Source: JAKLIN01 sp049288015 (GTDB lineage: Archaea > Nanobdellota > Nanobdellia > Pacearchaeales > GW2011-AR1). From it: a stretch of 64,000 nt of DNA. Of this stretch, positions 49,819 to 59,081 are shown one piece after another; position 1 is the stretch's first letter; each line of letters begins with the position of its first letter. The translations under genes and the position numbers were made by a program. The stretch is taken from contig JBAQGX010000002.1 in the NCBI GenBank assembly GCA_049288015.1, positions 1 to 64,000 on the forward strand, in the 5' to 3' direction. The notes beneath the pieces are model-generated. The model saw only the letters and a program-made list of their open reading frames with translations. It was not told where the DNA came from and ran no database searches.

Positions 49819-50475
49819 ATGTTAGAAAATAAAAAAAATGTATTCTGGGAAGCACTTCTTATAGCTTCAGTGATATTTATTCTGGGATTGCTTGTTGGAA
49901 TTTTTGTAGAAGCAGATAGACTCCAGCAGATTAATGATTATTACTCTCAAGCTCAAGTTTCATTAATGGATTCTTCAACATTAAGCAGTTCTATAGGGAG
50001 TTCAGTATCTTGCACAGATATTATAAGTTCAAGTATAGATTTCGCAGACAAAGTTTACAATGAGTCTCTATTATTAGAAAAATATGAAGCTTCTGGAAAA
50101 ATCACAAACAGCATGATTATAGCTCATTCGGAATATGACTTACTGAGAACCATTTTATGGCAAAATCTCATGACAATACAAAATAAATGCCCAAATCAAT
50201 TTAATTTTGTTATCTATTTATATGATTATAATTCTCCTGATTTAAATCAGATAGCTACCCAAAGTGTGTGGTCAAAGATTTTACTAGAATTAAAGCAGCA
50301 AGAAGGGAATAATTTGATTCTAGTGCCAATAGCAGTTAATAGTAACCTATCCTCTCTTGACTTACTTACAAAAGAGTTTAACATAACAAGCTATCCTGCA
50401 GTCATAATAAATGATAAAAATGTTATTTATAATCTAGAATCTTCACAACAATTGGAGAAATATATCACCCCATAG
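49819..50475 (+). CDS. Membrane-anchored thioredoxin-fold-like protein without CxxC
   Basis: The 218-residue protein has one N-terminal TM helix (12-30) and an outside domain with a thioredoxin-like C-terminal part: FNFVIYLYDYN, LILVPIAVNSN, DLLTKEFNITSYPAVIINDK with a cis-Pro. It lacks a CxxC pair; its cysteines are isolated (VSCTD and NKCPN). It follows the GT2 gene by one base, so it is co-translated and may serve the same surface pathway. Function unknown. Confidence 0.65.
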   Translation: MLENKKNVFWEALLIASVIFILGLLVGIFVEADRLQQINDYYSQAQVSLMDSSTLSSSIGSSVSCTDIISSSIDFADKVYNESLLLEKYEASGKITNSMIIAHSEYDLLRTILWQNLMTIQNKCPNQFNFVIYLYDYNSPDLNQIATQSVWSKILLELKQQEGNNLILVPIAVNSNLSSLDLLTKEFNITSYPAVIINDKNVIYNLESSQQLEKYITP

Positions 50476-50527
50476 TTACTATTCTCAGCACGAAAATCTT
50501 TAAAAAATAGATATTAGGTAGATATGT

Positions 50528-51211
50528 ATGGCAAATTGTTTTAGGTGTGGTATTTCTTCAGAAGCTGTCCCGTTGTATGATGCAATTACTGGAGACGGAT
50601 TAGTAAAAGTATGTGCTAACTGCAACATACAAGAAAATCTGCCTTTAATCAGGACTGTTGATGTTTCTAAAGGTGAAAGAAGATTAACCGTGCATGAAAG
50701 ACTATCAAAAATGGCCGGAATCAATCCTACAGAAATGGAGATAAGAAAACAGGAAGATGAAAGGAAAAAACAAAATGAAGAGATGAAACAGGTTATGGAC
50801 AAAAATTTTAGGGAAGAGATATATAACTCAAACACTAAAAAAGATGTTTCTGGAGAGTCAAATTTAGTAAGGAATTTCCATTGGGAAATTTTAAAGGCTA
50901 GAAGAAACAAAAAATTAACTCAAGCACAACTCGCAGATGTTATTGGTGAATCAGAATTAGCTATAAGGATGGCTGAAAGAGGGATACTTCCTAGGGAAAG
51001 AGAGAGACTCATAAAAAAACTTGAATCTTATCTAAGAATAAGGTTAACAAAAAACCCAGATGCTCCAGTATTAATTGAACAGAAAGTGGAAACTGTGGAA
51101 GCAGAGGTCCCTATCGAAGAAATAAAGAAGAAATTCTCAATAAGAGGGCTATTAGGCTTAAAGAAAAAGGTAAAAGTAAAAGATTCTGAAGAACAGCAAG
51201 AAGAGCATTAA
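50528..51211 (+). CDS. MBF1-like zinc-ribbon/HTH transcription factor
   Basis: The 227-residue protein starts with a zinc ribbon (CFRCG and VCANC), then a charged linker helix and an XRE-type HTH (LKARRNKKLTQAQLADVIGE, then LAIRMAERGILP). The order and spacing match archaeal multiprotein bridging factor 1. A C-terminal tail with KFSIRGLLGLKKKVKVK extends beyond the usual family. MBF1 binds the ribosome and/or transcription machinery in archaea. CTTTAAAAAAT is at the promoter distance. Confidence 0.86.
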   Translation: MANCFRCGISSEAVPLYDAITGDGLVKVCANCNIQENLPLIRTVDVSKGERRLTVHERLSKMAGINPTEMEIRKQEDERKKQNEEMKQVMDKNFREEIYNSNTKKDVSGESNLVRNFHWEILKARRNKKLTQAQLADVIGESELAIRMAERGILPRERERLIKKLESYLRIRLTKNPDAPVLIEQKVETVEAEVPIEEIKKKFSIRGLLGLKKKVKVKDSEEQQEEH

Positions 51212-51241
51212 ATTTATAAACTAATTTCCTGAATTCTTTCT

Positions 51242-51505
51242 ATGGAAATCAAGGTATTAAATAATTCAAAAGAAGAGCTGGAAATTGAACTAGATAGCTT
51301 AACAATAGCTGAGATTTTAAGAGTTTACCTCAACAAAGATTCTTCTGTTGTCTTTGCAGCTTGGAAAAGAGAACACCCTACAAAAAACCCAGTTATGCTC
51401 ATAAAAACAAAAGGCAAAACAGCAAAAAAAGCTGTTGAGGATGCGGTTTCACTAATTACAAAAGAGCTAGAAAAGGTAGAAAACGACTTTAAAAAATTGA
51501 AATAA
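51242..51505 (+). CDS. rpoL: RNA polymerase subunit Rpo11 (RpoL)
   Basis: The 87-residue protein has LEIELDSLTIAEILRVYLNK, AAWKREHPTKNPVMLIKT and the C-terminal helix VEDAVSLITKELEKVENDF, a match to archaeal RpoL/Rpb11. It pairs with Rpo3 in the alpha-like platform. Downstream are radB and nre. Confidence 0.95.
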   Translation: MEIKVLNNSKEELEIELDSLTIAEILRVYLNKDSSVVFAAWKREHPTKNPVMLIKTKGKTAKKAVEDAVSLITKELEKVENDFKKLK

Positions 51506-51562
51506 TATCCTTGTGCATAACCCAATACAAATTCTTATTAAGATAAATATTCTTTTCTGAAA

Positions 51563-52288
51563 ATGGCCCAGAATAAAATTTCTACGGGAAGTTATGATTT
51601 AAACACCTGGCTTTATGGAGGTTATGAAAAAGATATAATAACAATGATCGCAGGCCCTCCAGGAAGTGGAAAAACAAATTTTGCAATATCTGCGGCATGT
51701 AGTCAAGCAAAAAAAGGAAATAAGGTATTATTCATTGATACCGAAGGAGGATTCAGCATAGAAAGAATAAAGCAAATTGCTGAAGAAAACCAAGAGGAAG
51801 TTCTGAGAAACATCCTCCTATTAAAGCCAACAAATTTTGAAGAACAAAAAGAAATAATAAATAATATAAAAACCCAGCTAAAAAAAGAATCAATTAGTCT
51901 GATAATTATCGATGGAATGGCAATGCTCTATCGTTTGGAACTCGGAGACAATAGAAAAGATGATGATCAAATAAAAAACATCAACAGAGAAGTAGCAAAA
52001 CAAATGCGTGACCTTGCTGAAATATCAAGAAAACAAGAAATTCCAGTTATAATAACAAATCAGGTTTATTCCCAATTTCTTTCAGATGAAGACATAAGAA
52101 ATGGTATTGAAAAAGAAACAAATATTGTAGGCGGAGATTTATTCAAATATTGGAGCAAATGCATAATTCAACTTTCAAATGAAAATAGAAGAAAAAAGGC
52201 CTTTCTTCTGAAGCACAGATTTCTTCCGCAAAGGGAAATAATATTTGAAATAAAAAATAAAGGAATTTTTAAAAAAGGTTTATTCTGA
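51563..52288 (+). CDS. radB: RadB recombinase paralogue
   Basis: The 241-residue RecA-fold ATPase has ISTGSYDLNTWLYGG, Walker A GPPGSGKT (31-38), SLIIIDGMAMLYR as Walker B and IIVTN-like VIITNQVYSQF. It lacks the N-terminal DNA-binding domain of RadA, as RadB does. It supports homologous recombination. It is three bases before the Nre gene. Confidence 0.93.
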   Translation: MAQNKISTGSYDLNTWLYGGYEKDIITMIAGPPGSGKTNFAISAACSQAKKGNKVLFIDTEGGFSIERIKQIAEENQEEVLRNILLLKPTNFEEQKEIINNIKTQLKKESISLIIIDGMAMLYRLELGDNRKDDDQIKNINREVAKQMRDLAEISRKQEIPVIITNQVYSQFLSDEDIRNGIEKETNIVGGDLFKYWSKCIIQLSNENRRKKAFLLKHRFLPQREIIFEIKNKGIFKKGLF

Positions 52289-52290
52289 AG

Positions 52291-53496
52291 ATGGAAGATA
52301 TAAAATTTTCTGTAATAAAGAAGATTGCTGATACTAGCTTTAAGTATAAAAACTTGGGAAATGTTTCAAAAATAGATAGTACCTCTCCTCCAAGTGTCTT
52401 TATTGGAAGTAAATTAAAATACCCTTTAGTCAATGTTGGAATTCTTTCCCCGCTGGAACATGATGAAAATGCTTGGCTTTATGACAATGAAAAATACTGG
52501 GCAAACAATAATTTTCAGATAAATGACGTACTGAGATTAAGAAATAGCCTTCTTAATTCAAGATTTCAATCTAAGGTTCAAGACTCTAGATTAAATAAGA
52601 AATTTCTTCAGATTGCTCAGGATATTGCAATAGCATCTAAACCAGTAGATGTTGAAATTGAATTGAAAAATAAATTGAATCTTGGAAAAAGTAGAGATAG
52701 GGTAATAACCCCACACGGAATGCATGCTGGATTAAAACAGGCAAAGATAACTGGGAATGTAAAAATTGATAGAAAAGTCGACAAAGTAATGAACGATGAA
52801 ATAAAAGCATCAGAAGGAATTGAATATTTGTATAAAAACGAATTCACTGAATACTCTTTAAGCAAAATTTTAAGTGTAGGAGCACTTGGATTACAAAAAG
52901 ACAAAAAACTCGTCCCAACTAGATGGTCCATTACGGCCACCGATGATACAATTGGTAAACTATTATTAAAAAATGTAAGAGAATACAAATGGATCGAAAA
53001 CTATGAATTATTTTTTGGAGAATTTTTAGGCAATCAATACTTGATTTTATTCTTCCCTTCTGCGTTCAGTTTTGAATTATTTGAACTTTATGTTCCCGGA
53101 AGCTCTTGGAACCCTTCAAATAGAATTAAAGCTTCAACAGATTCAGAGGGATATTCCGGACGAAAAACTTATGCTTCAAACACTGCAGGAGGATATTATG
53201 CAACTCGCCTCCCTATTTTGGAATACCTTAACAAAATAAAAAAGCAAGCTTCCGTATTAGCAATAAGAATTGAAACTCCAACATACTGGGCAGGCCTTGG
53301 TGTATGGGTTGTAAGAGAAAGTGTTAGAAAAGCTCTTAATAATAAATATTTTGAATTTGACAACAAAGAAGAATTTATTGATAACTCAAAAAAAATAGGA
53401 CAAGCAAAATATCATTTTGACTATTCTGAAATACTTAACAAAAGTAAAATCTTAAATCAAATTCAGACACAAAAAAACTTACTAGAATTTTTATAG
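52291..53496 (+). CDS. Nre family DNA repair protein
   Basis: The 401-residue protein matches archaeal Nre (NreA/B, DUF650/651): FIGSKLKYPLVNVGILSP, TPHGMHAGLKQAKITGNVKI, PTRWSITATDDTIGK, and IETPTYWAGLGVWVVRE. The C-terminal QKNLLEFL is a PCNA-binding PIP-box form (QxxLxxF). The N-terminal Cys zinc cluster seen in many Nre proteins is absent. It is coupled to radB, supporting a repair role. Confidence 0.93.
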   Translation: MEDIKFSVIKKIADTSFKYKNLGNVSKIDSTSPPSVFIGSKLKYPLVNVGILSPLEHDENAWLYDNEKYWANNNFQINDVLRLRNSLLNSRFQSKVQDSRLNKKFLQIAQDIAIASKPVDVEIELKNKLNLGKSRDRVITPHGMHAGLKQAKITGNVKIDRKVDKVMNDEIKASEGIEYLYKNEFTEYSLSKILSVGALGLQKDKKLVPTRWSITATDDTIGKLLLKNVREYKWIENYELFFGEFLGNQYLILFFPSAFSFELFELYVPGSSWNPSNRIKASTDSEGYSGRKTYASNTAGGYYATRLPILEYLNKIKKQASVLAIRIETPTYWAGLGVWVVRESVRKALNNKYFEFDNKEEFIDNSKKIGQAKYHFDYSEILNKSKILNQIQTQKNLLEFL

Positions 53497-53535
53497 ATCC
53501 GAAACACTTATAAAACCAATTTTTCTTTGGACTAA

Positions 53536-53982
53536 ATGCCAGCAAAACAGGGAGACATTGTAAAAGTCAATTATGAAGGAAGACTTGACAATGGAGAAAT
53601 ATTTGATACTAGCCAGCATGGAGAGCATAACCATCCTATTGAATTTACTATAGGAGAACACCATGTAATAAAAGGATTTGAAGAAGGAGTTCTTGGGATG
53701 GAATTAGATGATGAAAAGAATATTTCTATACAAGCAAAAGATGCTTATGGTGAATCTAGGGAAGATTTAAAGAAAGAATTCCCAAGGAATGAAATTCCCT
53801 TTCAGAAAGAACCGGAAGAGGGTATGTTCTTATCACTAAGAACACCTGAAGGGAAAGAATTCTCAGCAAAGATAATAAAAGTAACTCCAGACAAGATAAC
53901 TTTAGATTTTAACCACCCTTTAGCCGGAAAAAGGCTAAATTTCAAAGTGAAACTAGTTGATATTAAAGAAAAAGAACAATAG
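53536..53982 (+). CDS. FKBP-type peptidyl-prolyl isomerase (SlyD-like)
   Basis: The 148-residue protein has KVNYEGRLDNGEIFDTS, EFTIGEHHVIKGFEEGVLGM, the IF-domain (KDAYGESREDLKKEFPRNEI) and the closing FNHPLAGKRLNFKVKLVDI, the layout of archaeal short FKBPs. It catalyses proline isomerisation and acts as a folding helper. A CTTATAAAACC box is about 28 bases upstream. Confidence 0.95.
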   Translation: MPAKQGDIVKVNYEGRLDNGEIFDTSQHGEHNHPIEFTIGEHHVIKGFEEGVLGMELDDEKNISIQAKDAYGESREDLKKEFPRNEIPFQKEPEEGMFLSLRTPEGKEFSAKIIKVTPDKITLDFNHPLAGKRLNFKVKLVDIKEKEQ

Positions 53983-54049
53983 TTCTCAAAAGAATTCTAA
54001 AAAAGCTGAAAGTTAAATAAAAAATAAATAAATTTAGAGATAAGATTAC

Positions 54050-54412
54050 TTAGAATCTCTCTCTTCTGCCGCTATCTCTTCCGCCGAAACTTCTTCTCTG
54101 TCCACCACCAAATCCACCGGATCTTGGAGGTCCTCTGCTGTTAAAGTCTCTTCTTGGCCTTGGAGCATCAGGATCAAATGGCTTTGCTTCAGAAAGCTTC
54201 AATTCTCTTCCTTTGAAGTCCTTTCCATTAAGCTCGTCAAGTGCTCTCTTTGCAGCCGCATCATCGGGTATTGTAACAAAGCCAAAACCCTTTGATCTTC
54301 CGTTGAATTTATCCTTAATGAGTACAACTTCTTCAGTTTCATAACCAGAAAAAAGCTCTTTCAAATCAGATTCTTCAACACTGAAAGGCAAATTACCTAC
54401 GTAAATTTTCAT
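54050..54412 (-). CDS. RRM RNA-binding protein with Arg/Gly-rich tail
   Basis: The 120-residue protein has one RRM: RNP2 KIYVGNLPF (2-10) and RNP1 KGFGFVTI (41-48), then a tail rich in RGG-like GGFGGGQRRSFGG repeats. This equals bacterial/cyanobacterial cold-inducible Rbp proteins, and is uncommon in archaea. It likely binds single-stranded RNA as a chaperone. The ATG follows a GGAGG site 5-6 bases upstream; upstream is a 17-codon ORF with a leaderless promoter, so the mRNA has an unusually long leader. Confidence 0.93.
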   Translation of the reverse strand: MKIYVGNLPFSVEESDLKELFSGYETEEVVLIKDKFNGRSKGFGFVTIPDDAAAKRALDELNGKDFKGRELKLSEAKPFDPDAPRPRRDFNSRGPPRSGGFGGGQRRSFGGRDSGRRERF

Positions 54413-54427
54413 ATTTCCTCCTTACAT

Positions 54428-54481
54428 TCATTTAAGCATAACAGAATTAGCTGTTTTCTTACTTACTCCTTCTACTGACAT
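54428..54481 (-). CDS. 17-codon upstream ORF in the RRM gene leader
   Basis: The minus-strand frame MSVEGVSKKTANSVMLK starts 24 bases after a TTTTTAAATC element and ends TGA just before the GGAGG site of the RRM gene. It is the likely leaderless first cistron of the same mRNA. It could regulate the RRM gene by translation of the leader. Confidence 0.45.
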   Translation of the reverse strand: MSVEGVSKKTANSVMLK

Positions 54482-54513
54482 AATATTGTTAAAAAAACGG
54501 GATTTAAAAATGT

Positions 54514-56790
54514 TTACTTCTCCTCTTCTTTCTTCCTATTATACTCTTCAATTCTCTTTTTATTGGTAATACAGTCTGGATTAAAGCAAAAAATCCAAGG
54601 TCTCTTACCTTTAGAAATCCTCATTAACATAGGAAAACCGCATTCTTCGCATATTTTATCTGTTTTCTTTATTATCCCGTTTGGAGGCAAAGGATAAGTA
54701 TTCTTACAATCAGGATATTTGTTACAAGCAACAAAATATTTTTTATTCTTTTTTGAGTACATAATAGTAAGATTTCCCTGTTTACACTTAGGGCACAGAT
54801 TAAGGAGATTTTCCTTCCTTTGCTGCTCTCTTAAGTCTAAATTTGCTTCCAACAACTCTTTTCCAACTTTCACCTTATTTTCATTAAAGTTTTCAAGGAT
54901 CTTGTTAAGTGAAGCTTTTGCTTCTTCCAAAACCTTGTTTTCTTTATCAACAAAACCTTTATGAGAATTTTGTATAGAATCCATTTCCTTTTCAAACTGT
55001 CTTGTTAATTTCTCATCAATTATAATTGGAGAATATCTCTCCAAAGTAGAGATAAGGGACATTCCTAAAGGAGTAGCTTCAATGCTTCTATTATTTTGAA
55101 CGTAATTCCTATCATATAACGTTTCAAGTATAGCAGCCCTTGTTGCCTTCGTTCCTAAATTTCTTTTCTCTAGTTCAGTAACAATAGAAGCGGGAGAGTA
55201 TCTCTTTGGAGGTTGTGTTTCTTTCTCTTCATTCCAAACCTTAGCTATTTCAAATTCTCCATTGGAATCTGGAATTTCTTTTTCATCAATTTTTATAGGA
55301 TAAACATCCATCCAACCCTTTTTTCTCACAGAAGATCCGCTGGTTAAGAATCTTAAATTGTCAATAACTCCCGAAATTGTTTTTTTATCTATAATTGCGT
55401 CATCACAAAAAACGGAGATGAATCTTCTTACAATTAAATCATAAATTTTTGATTCATCTGTCCCTAAATTGTTCTCCATATTTTCTCCCGTAGGAAAAAT
55501 TGAAGGATGTGCAGGATCATTTTTTCCACCTTCAACAGGCTTATCTCTGGTTATTAACTTTGTAATCTTATAATTATTAGATAATTTTTTCAAAATCTCC
55601 TTGTACTCAATTGAAAAAGGAAGTTTTTGGCTTGAAGTTCTTGGATATGAAATCATTCCTGCAAGATAAAGAGATTGTGCTATCTGCAATGTCCTTGAAG
55701 GAGTAAATCCAAAAAGTCTATATGCTTCTGTCTGCAAAACTGTAAGATTAAAAGGAGGATTTGGAGGCAAAGTTTGACTTTTCTTTTCAGTCTTAAGCAA
55801 AATCTTTCTTCCACTTAATTTATCAAACTTTTCTAGTTCCTTTTTGTTAAATATATCTTTATCATATTTTAATTCTAAACTATGAGAGTTTTTTGCATTA
55901 ATAAAAACCTGCCAGTATTTTTGTGATTTAAACTCTCCAATCTGTCTCTCTTTTTGAACAATAATATTTAACGTAGGACCTTGAACTCTTCCAATAGACA
56001 TTATCTTGAAAGTTCCTGTTGTTTTTATTGCATCCATCAAAGCTCTTGATAAGTTTATTCCATAAATCCAGTCAAGATAATGTCTTGTCTCTCCAGCTAT
56101 TGCTTGACCCCAATTTAATGTAGAAGATTTATGTTCATAAGAAGAATTTAACTCTGCAGTTGTAAGAGTAGAAAATTTCATCCTATTTGCATCCTCTTGA
56201 CCGCACAAATACCTAACAATATTTAGTCCAATAACTTCTCCTTCTATATCATAATCTGTAGCAACAGTAACAGAAGAAGCACTTTTAACAAGTCTTGAAA
56301 TTACATCATAATACCTCTTAGTAAAATCCTTTTTTCTTACAAGATAATTTGGAGCCCAGTATAAATCAAAAACAGGAATCTGAGAACCAGATGTTTTCTG
56401 TGTCAAAGTAAAAAGATGTCCCACTGCACATGCAACCAAAATTTTTCTTCCATTCCTATCAACTTCATAATATGAAACTCCATTAACATTTCTTGAAATA
56501 GATTTTCCAAGAGAGGTTGCAATTTTTCCGGCAGCCTGGGGTTTTTCAGTTATAATCAGTTCATAACCTTCCTTTTTTAGTTTTATTTTTTGAGGATTAA
56601 ACTCTACTTTCTTAGTAGACTTTGCACTTCTTTTAACCGCTTTTTTTACAATCTTACGCTTTTTTATCTCTGACTTTGGAATCTGCTCATTGTACTTTTT
56701 CTCAACAGCATGCTTAACATCAACAGAACTTATAGGAAAATATTCCTCGGCCGTTGCCTCTGCATGTGTCTTTGTCAGTTTCTTACGCAT
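54514..56790 (-). CDS. topA: DNA topoisomerase I (type IA)
   Basis: The 758-residue enzyme has Toprim (ELIITEKPQAAGKIATSLGK, TDYDIEGEVIG), the catalytic tyrosine Y382 in GMISYPRTSSQKL, GRVQGPTLN, and a zinc-ribbon tail (CPKCKQGN, CNKYPDCK, CEECGFPM, CFNPDC). A basic 75-residue N-terminal extension (many Lys/Arg) precedes the Toprim domain and is unusual. It relaxes negative supercoils by single-strand passage. Confidence 0.96.
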   Translation of the reverse strand: MRKKLTKTHAEATAEEYFPISSVDVKHAVEKKYNEQIPKSEIKKRKIVKKAVKRSAKSTKKVEFNPQKIKLKKEGYELIITEKPQAAGKIATSLGKSISRNVNGVSYYEVDRNGRKILVACAVGHLFTLTQKTSGSQIPVFDLYWAPNYLVRKKDFTKRYYDVISRLVKSASSVTVATDYDIEGEVIGLNIVRYLCGQEDANRMKFSTLTTAELNSSYEHKSSTLNWGQAIAGETRHYLDWIYGINLSRALMDAIKTTGTFKIMSIGRVQGPTLNIIVQKERQIGEFKSQKYWQVFINAKNSHSLELKYDKDIFNKKELEKFDKLSGRKILLKTEKKSQTLPPNPPFNLTVLQTEAYRLFGFTPSRTLQIAQSLYLAGMISYPRTSSQKLPFSIEYKEILKKLSNNYKITKLITRDKPVEGGKNDPAHPSIFPTGENMENNLGTDESKIYDLIVRRFISVFCDDAIIDKKTISGVIDNLRFLTSGSSVRKKGWMDVYPIKIDEKEIPDSNGEFEIAKVWNEEKETQPPKRYSPASIVTELEKRNLGTKATRAAILETLYDRNYVQNNRSIEATPLGMSLISTLERYSPIIIDEKLTRQFEKEMDSIQNSHKGFVDKENKVLEEAKASLNKILENFNENKVKVGKELLEANLDLREQQRKENLLNLCPKCKQGNLTIMYSKKNKKYFVACNKYPDCKNTYPLPPNGIIKKTDKICEECGFPMLMRISKGKRPWIFCFNPDCITNKKRIEEYNRKKEEEK

Positions 56791-56864
56791 GTTTCTAATA
56801 TAAAAACGAGCTTTTTTAATCTTATTATGAAGATTTTTAAATAAACTTATATTATTATTAGAAC

Positions 56865-57371
56865 ATGATAAATATCTTGTTGATCATATTAATAATAATC
56901 TTGTTGATATTTTTTTCTTGGATTTCATCCTTTTTCTTCGGTGCTCCTTTTCAGCCTAGTTCTAACAGAGCATTAAAAGAAATAATCGAACTAGCAAAAA
57001 TAAAAAAAGGACAGAAAACCGCAGACTTAGGCTCGGGAAATGGAAAAATTGTAATTGAGTTCGCAAAGCAAGGAGCAGAAGCTCACGGATTTGAAATAAA
57101 TCCTTTTCTTGTCTGGATTTCAAGAAGAAAAATAAAAAAAGCAGGATTGCAAAAGAAGGCATTCATTCATTGGAAAAATTTCTTCAAGCAAGATTTCTCA
57201 AAGTTTGGTATAATAACCTCTTTTCAAATTAGTTATATAATGCCCGAATTAGAATGCAAACTTAAAAGAGAGTTAAAAGAAGGAGCAAAAGTAATTTCAA
57301 ATACTTGGAAATTCCCAAACTGGAAACCTAAAAAGAGACTGGGTGATGTTTACTTGTATTTAAAAAATTAA
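56865..57371 (+). CDS. Membrane-anchored SAM-dependent methyltransferase (FAM173-like)
   Basis: The 168-residue protein has an N-terminal TM helix (2-25), FGAPFQPSSNRALKEIIELA, the SAM-binding TADLGSGNGKIVIEFAKQGA and GFEINPFLVWISRRKI. This resembles FAM173/ATPSCKMT lysine methyltransferases. The target could be a membrane protein such as a rotary ATPase subunit; that is inference. TTTTTAAATA is about 25 bases before the ATG. It converges with the phosphoesterase. Confidence 0.75.
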   Translation: MINILLIILIIILLIFFSWISSFFFGAPFQPSSNRALKEIIELAKIKKGQKTADLGSGNGKIVIEFAKQGAEAHGFEINPFLVWISRRKIKKAGLQKKAFIHWKNFFKQDFSKFGIITSFQISYIMPELECKLKRELKEGAKVISNTWKFPNWKPKKRLGDVYLYLKN

Positions 57372-57982
57372 ATTTCAAAAATCGCTTCCTTCCTAGATAC
57401 ATTTATTACTCTTGTCTTTCCTATAGTTTCTTCCATTCCGCCTGCCTCATGTATGTGCGAATTTATCAAAATATCTGGCTGGAAATCCTTTATTGCTTTT
57501 CTTATGGCTTTGGAGCCTTCAAAACCTGAAAACTCAGATCTGCTGCCTTGAGGATGCATATGCGTAACCATTATCTTTTTCTTCAATCCTTTGACTTCTT
57601 CATTTCCTTTTTTCAATAGATAGAACAAATCTGAATCACTCATTATGTTTATTCCTATATCCGCTCCCCCTGCTCCAAATACTCCAAGATCGCCTTTTAC
57701 AAAAGAGTATCCATGAATATTTTTTGTATTATCATACATTTTGGCAAGAAAATCTATTGTGGCCCCTGTTTCATGATTTCCAGGGATCATAAGAACCTGT
57801 TTCTCGACTTTTGCAAATGGACCTATAATCCCTTTAACATGATTATCTGAAAAAACAAGATCTCCCGCAAGTATAACCAAGTCTACATTCTCTTTTTTTG
57901 CCTTTTCAGCTAACCTATTGGCAAAACTGACATTTCCGTGAAGATCTCCAATGGCAAGAATCTTTAATTTTTTATCGGACAT
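57368..57982 (-). CDS. Calcineurin-like metallophosphoesterase
   Basis: The 204-residue protein has all metal motifs: AIGDLHGN (D-x-H), LAGDLVFSDNH (G-D), MIPGNHETG (GNHE), and MVTHMHPQG and SHIHEAGG (terminal His residues). It resembles archaeal YfcE/MPE-type phosphodiesterases. Substrate unknown. It is convergent with the methyltransferase and downstream of the fibre/anchor pair on the same strand. Confidence 0.92.
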   Translation of the reverse strand: MSDKKLKILAIGDLHGNVSFANRLAEKAKKENVDLVILAGDLVFSDNHVKGIIGPFAKVEKQVLMIPGNHETGATIDFLAKMYDNTKNIHGYSFVKGDLGVFGAGGADIGINIMSDSDLFYLLKKGNEEVKGLKKKIMVTHMHPQGSRSEFSGFEGSKAIRKAIKDFQPDILINSHIHEAGGMEETIGKTRVINVSRKEAIFEI

Positions 57983-58013
57983 GAGTCAATTAGCGGAGAA
58001 TATTTAATAAAAC

Positions 58014-59069
58014 TTATGCCTTTCTCTTTCTCACAGAAAATCTTTTAAGGTTTCTTTTTTGAGATTGAAGGAGATAAGAACGACCAAATAACATTCTTCT
58101 CTTCCTTTGTAAAAGCTTCTTCATAATTACAATAACCATAACAAAAATAACCAAAACAACTAAAATATAATACCAAATATTTTTATTAGTATTAACTGAG
58201 GAACCTCCCTTGGTATTTTGAGAAGTTTGACTAATCAAAGGTGCAAATATTGTATAACTTGAAAATCCTGGCGAAACCGCAGTATAGTAATAATAATTCG
58301 AATCATTTGAATTCATAACTGTTTGCAATGGTGTCCATCCCGTTCCAGAATTCCTAAATAATATTACATTTAGAGAATTCAAATGATTGGAAAAAATCCA
58401 GCTACTATTTACACGAAAATTTATTGTTGTATTCCGTATTGATGAATCATTTATTCCTAAAGGAATAATCTCAAAAGATTGATAACTAACTCCAAAAGTA
58501 TTTGCTTGTATGCTTGAACTAGATACTGTATCTACCTGTGAAACATTTACAGAAACATTTGAGATTGTATAATCTGTAGTAACATATAGCTGCGTCAAAT
58601 CCCCAGAAAAATTACTCAAACTTATGGCTGTAGGCTGACCTCCATTTATCACGGGTAACACTTGCAAAACGGAAGTAGTGAGGGGAGAATTGGTCACCGT
58701 TGATAAGGGTGAATTAACTACTATATGCCCCTGATAAGGATAACCCGAAGTGGAAACAGCAGCGGAAGAGCAAGAAATGCTAGGCAATACTTGATCCAAA
58801 GTAGTATTTTGATTGGAAGTAGTATAGTTGTAAACGCTATAAAACGAAGACTGTCCACAACTTAAAGGATGAGTATAACTAAGATTATAGAATGTTATTG
58901 AATTGCTTGATATATTCAACAAACTAAAAGTCATAGGAAGATTAATAGTTATATTTGAATTCAATCCCATTGAGGAGATTATCCCAGAACTTAAAGTCAC
59001 GGCAGAAATCAGATTAAAAGAAAAGATGATCAAAAATAGAGCAATCACAAAATAAATTTTTTTTTTCAT
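58014..59069 (-). CDS. Membrane-anchored surface protein with PGF-pre-PGF-like domain
   Basis: The 351-residue protein has a signal peptide (ending near FNLISAVTLSS), a Ser/Thr/Asn-rich extracellular part, a domain with TGWTPLQTVMNSNDSN and YYYYTAVSPGFSSYTIFAPL that recalls PGF-pre-PGF archaeal surface domains, and a C-terminal TM helix (about 298-318) with a basic tail (LLQRKRRMLFGR). The gene is 12 bases after a fibre-like gene, in the same order as 1-1890. It is likely the anchor or partner of that fibre. Confidence 0.7.
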   Translation of the reverse strand: MKKKIYFVIALFLIIFSFNLISAVTLSSGIISSMGLNSNITINLPMTFSLLNISSNSITFYNLSYTHPLSCGQSSFYSVYNYTTSNQNTTLDQVLPSISCSSAAVSTSGYPYQGHIVVNSPLSTVTNSPLTTSVLQVLPVINGGQPTAISLSNFSGDLTQLYVTTDYTISNVSVNVSQVDTVSSSSIQANTFGVSYQSFEIIPLGINDSSIRNTTINFRVNSSWIFSNHLNSLNVILFRNSGTGWTPLQTVMNSNDSNYYYYTAVSPGFSSYTIFAPLISQTSQNTKGGSSVNTNKNIWYYILVVLVIFVMVIVIMKKLLQRKRRMLFGRSYLLQSQKRNLKRFSVRKRKA

Positions 59070-59081
59070 TTTATACCAACT

